Assembly: GCA_963816795.1 (NCBI GenBank)
Contig: CAWFLT010000014.1
Span: forward strand, 434,001 to 498,000
DNA length: 64,000 bases
Direction of reading: 5' to 3'
Origin: CAWFLT01 sp963816795
Lineage (GTDB): Bacteria; Acidobacteriota; Vicinamibacteria; Vicinamibacterales; SCN-69-37
Below the pieces are notes generated by a model. It searched no databases. It was not told the DNA's origin and saw only the letters and a list, made by a program, of their open reading frames with translations. The stretch's first letter is position 1; each line of letters opens with the position of its first letter. The translations under genes were made by a program, and so were the position numbers. Below are positions 60,378 to 64,000 of the stretch, in pieces.

Positions 60378-61917
60378 ATGTCACACGGCTTCGGACTCGC
60401 AGCGACCAGCCTCATTCTTGGTGTCTTTCTCGCCACGCCTGCAGAGGCACAGGGCACCGAGGACGCCACGCCAATTGACCAGAGCACCGCAGCGCCGCAG
60501 GGAGCTGTCGATCACGGTGACGTGCTCGTCGAAGCCCGGTGACCGTTCGAGTTGCCCTGCCGACACGTCGAAGGGGGTCGTGCTGCTGAAATCGATGGGC
60601 GAGGCGCCGTGTCTGCTCGGAAGAACCTGGGGCTACGACCAGACCAGCGTCTGGGTGTCGGACGGCTGCAGCGCCGTGTTCGGCACCGGCCTCAGCGCGG
60701 CGCCGGAGACGACGAAGCCCAAGCCGCTCTCGTACATGCCGAACGTCGGCTTCCTGCTCGTCGAGGGGGACAAGGGCGAGGTCTATTTCCGGCTGTTCAC
60801 CTACGGGCGGTATCTGAACCAGCGGAACCTGGACGCCTCCTACACTGACGCCTTTGGCAACACGAAGACCGTGGTGCGGCGTCAGGACATCCAGCTGCAG
60901 AAGTTCTTCGCGCCGTTCTCCGGGTGGTTCCTCACGCCGAAGATGCGTTACTACCTCTACGTCTGGTCGTCGAACGCATCGCAGGGCGATCCGGCGCAGG
61001 TCGTGGGGGCAGGCAACTTGACGTGGAACTTCAACCGGCACGTGAGCGTGGGGGCCGGCATCACGTCGCTGCCCAGCGTGCGAAGCACTGAAGGTCAGTT
61101 CCCGTACTGGCTCGGCGTGGACGACCGCCTGATTGCCGACGAGTTCTTCCGCGGGTCGTACACCTCGGGTGTCTGGCTCAAAGGCGAGCTCCACACCAAG
61201 GTCAAGTACCAGGCGATGTTCGCCAACAACCTGAGCACGCTCGGCGTGAGCGCGGCGCAGCTCGATAACCGGATGGACACGCAGTCTTTCTCGGTCGTCT
61301 TGCTGCCGACGACCGGCGAGTTCGGCCTGTGGAGCACGTTCGGCGACTTCGACGATCACCAGCAGGTCGCGACGCGGATCGGCCTGCACTACACCCATAG
61401 TCTCGAAGAGAAGCAAAGCCAGCCAGGCACCGAGGGCATCGAGAACAGCCAGATCCGGTTGACGGACGGGAGCATCATCTTCACGCCGGACCTGTTTGGA
61501 CCCGGCATCACGGTCAACGAGGTGGACTACCGCATGTCGAGCGTCGATGCGGGCGTCAAGTACAAGGGCCTGGCGGTCGAGGGCGAGTACTACTGGCGCT
61601 GGTTGAGCAACTTCACCGGCGTCAACACGGGCGGCATTGCCAACATCACCGACCATGGCTATCAGCTGCAGACCTCGGCGATGGCCGTTCCCAAGGCCCT
61701 TCAGCTGTACTTCGGCACCTCGCAGGTGTTCGGCCGCTACGGCAACCAGTTCGAAGTACGCTTTGGACAGAACTTCTACCCGATGAAGGAGCGCGGGATT
61801 CGCCTCAACGGCGAGTGGATGTACGTGAACAAATCACCCGTGGGATACACCGCCTATCCCTACCCGGTCGGGGCCCGGGGCAATGTGTTCCACATCAACC
61901 TGGAGATGAACTTCTGA
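60378..61917 (+). CDS. DUF3011 domain plus outer-membrane beta-barrel porin (one frame break)
   Basis: The ATG at 60378 opens a signal peptide (ATSLILGVFLATPAEAQ). After a break near 60500 a DUF3011-like domain follows with its Cys pattern (ITVTCSS, CPADTSKG, APCLLGRTWGYDQTSVWV, CSAVF). The C-terminal 380 residues are a beta-barrel of the phosphate-selective porin type, alternating aromatic strands and ending MNF with a terminal Phe. DUF3011 domains are small secreted domains of unknown function. It is preceded by 150 bases without a visible gene after the tRNA. Confidence 0.75.
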
Positions 61918-62111
61918 TCGCGTCCGGTGCCCTGTTCGTGCGGACCCAGGACGAAGTTGTATCGGTTCGCGCCGGCGAGCGCGCCGTAGCTGAGCGCGAG
62001 AGGGGGTCTGGCGCGAGTGGTCTGGTGGTCGGACCACCGGTTGCGATAAACTGCACGTACGTTGGTCACGAGGCACCGCACTCCCCGCCTGGCTGGCGGT
62101 CAGATTTGCTG
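61918..62111. other. 194-base intergenic region with a possible promoter
   Basis: TTGCGA-TAAACT-like text at 62041-62052 may be a promoter for the zinc-ribbon protein gene 60 bases downstream. Nothing else is recognisable. Confidence 0.3.
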
Positions 62112-62826
62112 ATGCTAGCCGTCCTGCAAAACCTGATCGCACTGCAGGCACTCGACACCGCCGCTGACGCGGCACGCAAGCGGCTGGCAGAACTGCCGGC
62201 CGCCGACGAAGAAATCACGCGCCACCTGGCCACGGCCACGGCGGCTCTCGACGCCATCAAAGCCCGCCAGCAAGACAATCAGCAGGCCCGGCGCGCCTTG
62301 GAGAAAGACGTCGCCCAGGTCGACACCCGGCTCGCCCGATTCGACGACCACAAGGCGGCAGTCAAGACCAACCACGAATACACGGCCCTCCTTCACGAAA
62401 TCTCCACGGCCAAAGCGGAGAAAGACGCGATCGAAGAGCGCATTCTCGGGCTGATGGAAGCCGCGGATGGATTGACGGCCGAGCTCAAGGCGGCGCAACA
62501 GGCCCTGGCCGACGCCACGGCGGATGGCGCCAAGGCGCGCACCGCGATCGCCGCCGAGCGCCAGACGCTCGAGGCCGAGCTGGCCCGGCTGGCGCACGAG
62601 CGGGGCGCGCGAGGCGAAGGGCGTCGATCGTGGGAGCCTGGCGAAGTACGACCAGTTGCTCAAGCAGCGTCGCGGACTCGCGGTCGCCCAGATGATTGGG
62701 GAGGTGTGCGGCGCCTGCCACGTCCGGCTTCGGCCGCATTTTGCTCAGCAGATCCGCCGGAACGACGCCATCGTCCAGTGCGACAATTGCCAGCGGATCC
62801 TCTTCTTTCAGCCGCCGGTGCCGTGA
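62112..62826 (+). CDS. Coiled-coil zinc-ribbon protein (CT398-like, C4 type; one frame break)
   Basis: A long coiled coil (about residues 1-165: LQALDTAADAARKRLAELPA and later EKDAIEERILGLMEAADGL) is followed by a C-terminal C4 zinc ribbon (CGACHVRLRP and CDNCQRILFF). This is the family annotated as zinc ribbon domain-containing protein, seen next to RNase H or YqfO-like genes; its role is unclear. A break near 62605 separates the coil from the ribbon. The ATG at 62112 is used. It overlaps the RNase H gene (GTGA). Confidence 0.8.
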
Positions 62827-63236
62827 CGATCGCTCGATACAGCGCCAATATCGATGGTGGCGCACGTGGCAATCCGGGCCCCGCCGGATGGGGCGTCGTG
62901 GTGCAGGACCCCGAGGGCGTCGTCATCGCCGAGCTGAAGGGCACGCTGCCGTACGCCACCAACAACGTCGCCGAGTACGAAGGCCTGCTCGCCGCGTTGC
63001 GCTGGGCCGCCGACCACGGCGCCGCTGAATTGCACTTGCGCTCGGATTCGCTCCTGCTTGTGCAACAGATGCGCGGGGTGTACAAGGTGAAGAACGAAGG
63101 ATTGAAACCGCTGCATGGTCAGGCCCGGCTGCTGGCTCATCAGATCGGGCGCGTGACGTACGAGCACGTCCGCCGCGAGCTCAACAAGGACGCCGACCGG
63201 CTCGCGAACGAGGCGATGGACGAGGCGAGCGCCTGA
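62823..63236 (+). CDS. rnhA: Ribonuclease HI family protein
   Basis: A 137-residue RNase H fold protein that cleaves RNA in RNA-DNA hybrids. Acidic catalytic residues: D in ANIDGGARGNPGPAGWG near residue 10, E in NVAEYEGLLAAL near 50, D in HLRSDSLLLVQQM near 73 and D in NKDADRLANEA near 125. It is of the bacterial reverse-transcriptase-like RNase H subfamily rather than classical E. coli RnhA. The GTG start overlaps the zinc-ribbon gene stop. Confidence 0.9.
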   Translation: MTIARYSANIDGGARGNPGPAGWGVVVQDPEGVVIAELKGTLPYATNNVAEYEGLLAALRWAADHGAAELHLRSDSLLLVQQMRGVYKVKNEGLKPLHGQARLLAHQIGRVTYEHVRRELNKDADRLANEAMDEASA

Positions 63237-63289
63237 CCGGCCGAGGCCGGCACAAGTCCCAGGCCCAGGTTCAACGCGGTCCAGACTTT

Positions 63290-63316
63290 GGCCCTGGGCC
63301 ATGCCGGCCCAGGGCC
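63290..63316. terminator. Hairpin after the RNase H gene
   Basis: GGCCCTGGGCC (63290-63300) pairs perfectly with GGCCCAGGGCC (63306-63316) around ATGCC. No T-run follows, so it is a possible rho-independent-like or protective structure. It overlaps the region just before the next ATG at 63330. Confidence 0.45.
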
Positions 63317-63329
63317 TTCAAGAGTCGCC

Positions 63330-63767
63330 ATGTCAGACAGAAAATACCGCCAGCGTGGGTATCAGGACGAGGGGCCGAGAGAGCGGCGGCCGGACGCGCC
63401 GCGCCGGCCGCCGGAGCCTCGCGATCCGCGAATGCCGCGCGATCCACGCGTGCCGAACATGCCGGGATTTCGCGACGTGTTCAGGTGCGCGCGCTGCGGC
63501 CACATCGAGTCCACCGAGGTCGGCCTGGCAAGCAAGTGCGGCAAGTGCGGCGTCGATCTGCACGCGTGCATTCATTGCACCTCGTTCGACGCCGGCGCGC
63601 GGTTCGAGTGCATGCAGCCGTTGACGGCGCGCGTCTCGCCGAAGGACGTCAACAACGCGTGTCAGCTGTTCGCGGCGCGGGTGATCGTCGAACGCGAGAC
63701 GGGCTCGACGCCGGCCAGTGGCGGCAACTCTGCGAAGAAGGCTTTTGACGATCTCTTCAAGTTCTGA
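63330..63767 (+). CDS. Small zinc-ribbon protein with a disordered Pro/Arg-rich head
   Basis: I do not recognise the family. The first 50 residues are a low-complexity PRD-rich tail (PRDPRMPRDPRVPNMPG), then a C4 zinc ribbon (FRCARCGHIE and KCGKCG), a CIHC motif and a helical end. It could be an RNA- or protein-binding adaptor, but no function is claimed. The ATG at 63330 is taken because an upstream in-frame GTG is inside the hairpin. It is followed by a convergent gene. Confidence 0.7.
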   Translation: MSDRKYRQRGYQDEGPRERRPDAPRRPPEPRDPRMPRDPRVPNMPGFRDVFRCARCGHIESTEVGLASKCGKCGVDLHACIHCTSFDAGARFECMQPLTARVSPKDVNNACQLFAARVIVERETGSTPASGGNSAKKAFDDLFKF

Positions 63768-63808
63768 ACTTTCGTCCGAGAACCCAGAACGGAGAACCGT
63801 TCCTTCTG

Positions 63809-64000
63809 TCAGTGTCCCTTAATCGCCGCCATTAACCTCCCAGTCCCCGAACCCTCGGCCCGATACGAAAAACACGTCTCGAGGTGCTCCGCCGTGCAGA
63901 GCCGCGCGACGCGAATCGCCGTCGCCGGCACGCCGGCGTCTTCGAGCTGATCGGCGTTCGCCTGCCAGAGATCCAGCCGCCAATGGCCCGGGCCGTCCTC
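63809..64000 (-). CDS. pgeF: PgeF/YfiH-family purine nucleoside phosphorylase (polyphenol oxidase-like), C-terminal part
   Basis: The last 63 residues of the gene are visible, entering from the right edge. WRLDLWQANADQLEDAGVP, IRVARLCT and CFSYRAEGSGTGRLMAAI are the C-terminal motifs of the PgeF (DUF152, laccase-domain) family, which includes peptidoglycan editing factor and LACC1-type purine enzymes. The metal-binding His/Cys residues upstream are out of the window. The stop TGA is at 63809-63811. Confidence 0.85.
   Translation of the reverse strand, partial: EDGPGHWRLDLWQANADQLEDAGVPATAIRVARLCTAEHLETCFSYRAEGSGTGRLMAAIKGH

Overview
The window reads as high-GC chromosomal DNA of a Gram-negative bacterium. 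LptD, a TonB/ExbB/ExbD energiser, a beta-barrel porin and signal-peptide lipoproteins show an outer membrane. A membrane pyrophosphatase, a bifunctional Rel, leaderless-looking genes and abundant GC-rich hairpin repeats would suit an Acidobacteriota (Vicinamibacteria-like) genome, but that assignment is an inference from gene content, not a search result.

Layout. 1-9.4 kb: lon (cut by the window edge), a DksA-type regulator, rpmB, ridA and rel, then a TPR lipoprotein and a minus-strand tonB-exbB-exbD-exbD-exbD operon behind a consensus promoter. 9.5-17.7 kb: a minus-strand run tgt-yajC-secD-secF-uppP-DUF502-hppA for protein export, undecaprenyl recycling and energy coupling. 17.7-25.9 kb: ddl, a small-RNA/micro-peptide locus, a HEAT-cyclophilin lipoprotein with menC, a deoxynucleoside kinase, accD and folC. 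25.9-31.5 kb: lptD, a sugar-nucleotide SDR, a two-domain phytol-kinase-like membrane protein and a UbiA prenyltransferase. 31.7-38.4 kb: radical SAM protein, htpX, M20 peptidase, a secreted protein, thiC and an RlmI-like methyltransferase. 38.4-47.6 kb: rpiB-glyA-dinG, a compact type II restriction-modification pair, a TPR protein, yggS-yggU and hutI-cyclodeaminase. 47.6-56.3 kb: lepB, lepA, gltA, a GT2 synthase, larB and mutS2. 56.5-64 kb: dnaG-rpoD, a CAT-anticodon tRNA, a DUF3011-porin, a zinc-ribbon coiled-coil protein, RNase H, a small zinc-ribbon protein and the end of pgeF.

Two features stand out. First, at least nine copies of a hairpin element with a constant core (GGGGGTGGGGCCCC) and compensatory changes in the stem lie mostly at gene ends. 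One copy (6464-6543) sits inside an exbD gene in place of part of its membrane segment. A different perfect palindrome (54712-54761) is inserted in frame in mutS2. Other intergenic gaps hold hairpin-forming arrays, each built from its own short word. Second, several genes (ddl, thiC, rpiB, the RlmI-like gene, a secreted protein) have a -10 box 6-8 bases before the start codon. In two gaps of 20 and 23 bases, divergent genes share overlapping -10 boxes.

More than 30 single-base frame breaks hit otherwise intact conserved genes, including rpoD, gltA, secretion genes and uppP. Most look like duplicated single bases, so I treat them as assembly indels and annotate those genes as whole coding regions with the break positions given.
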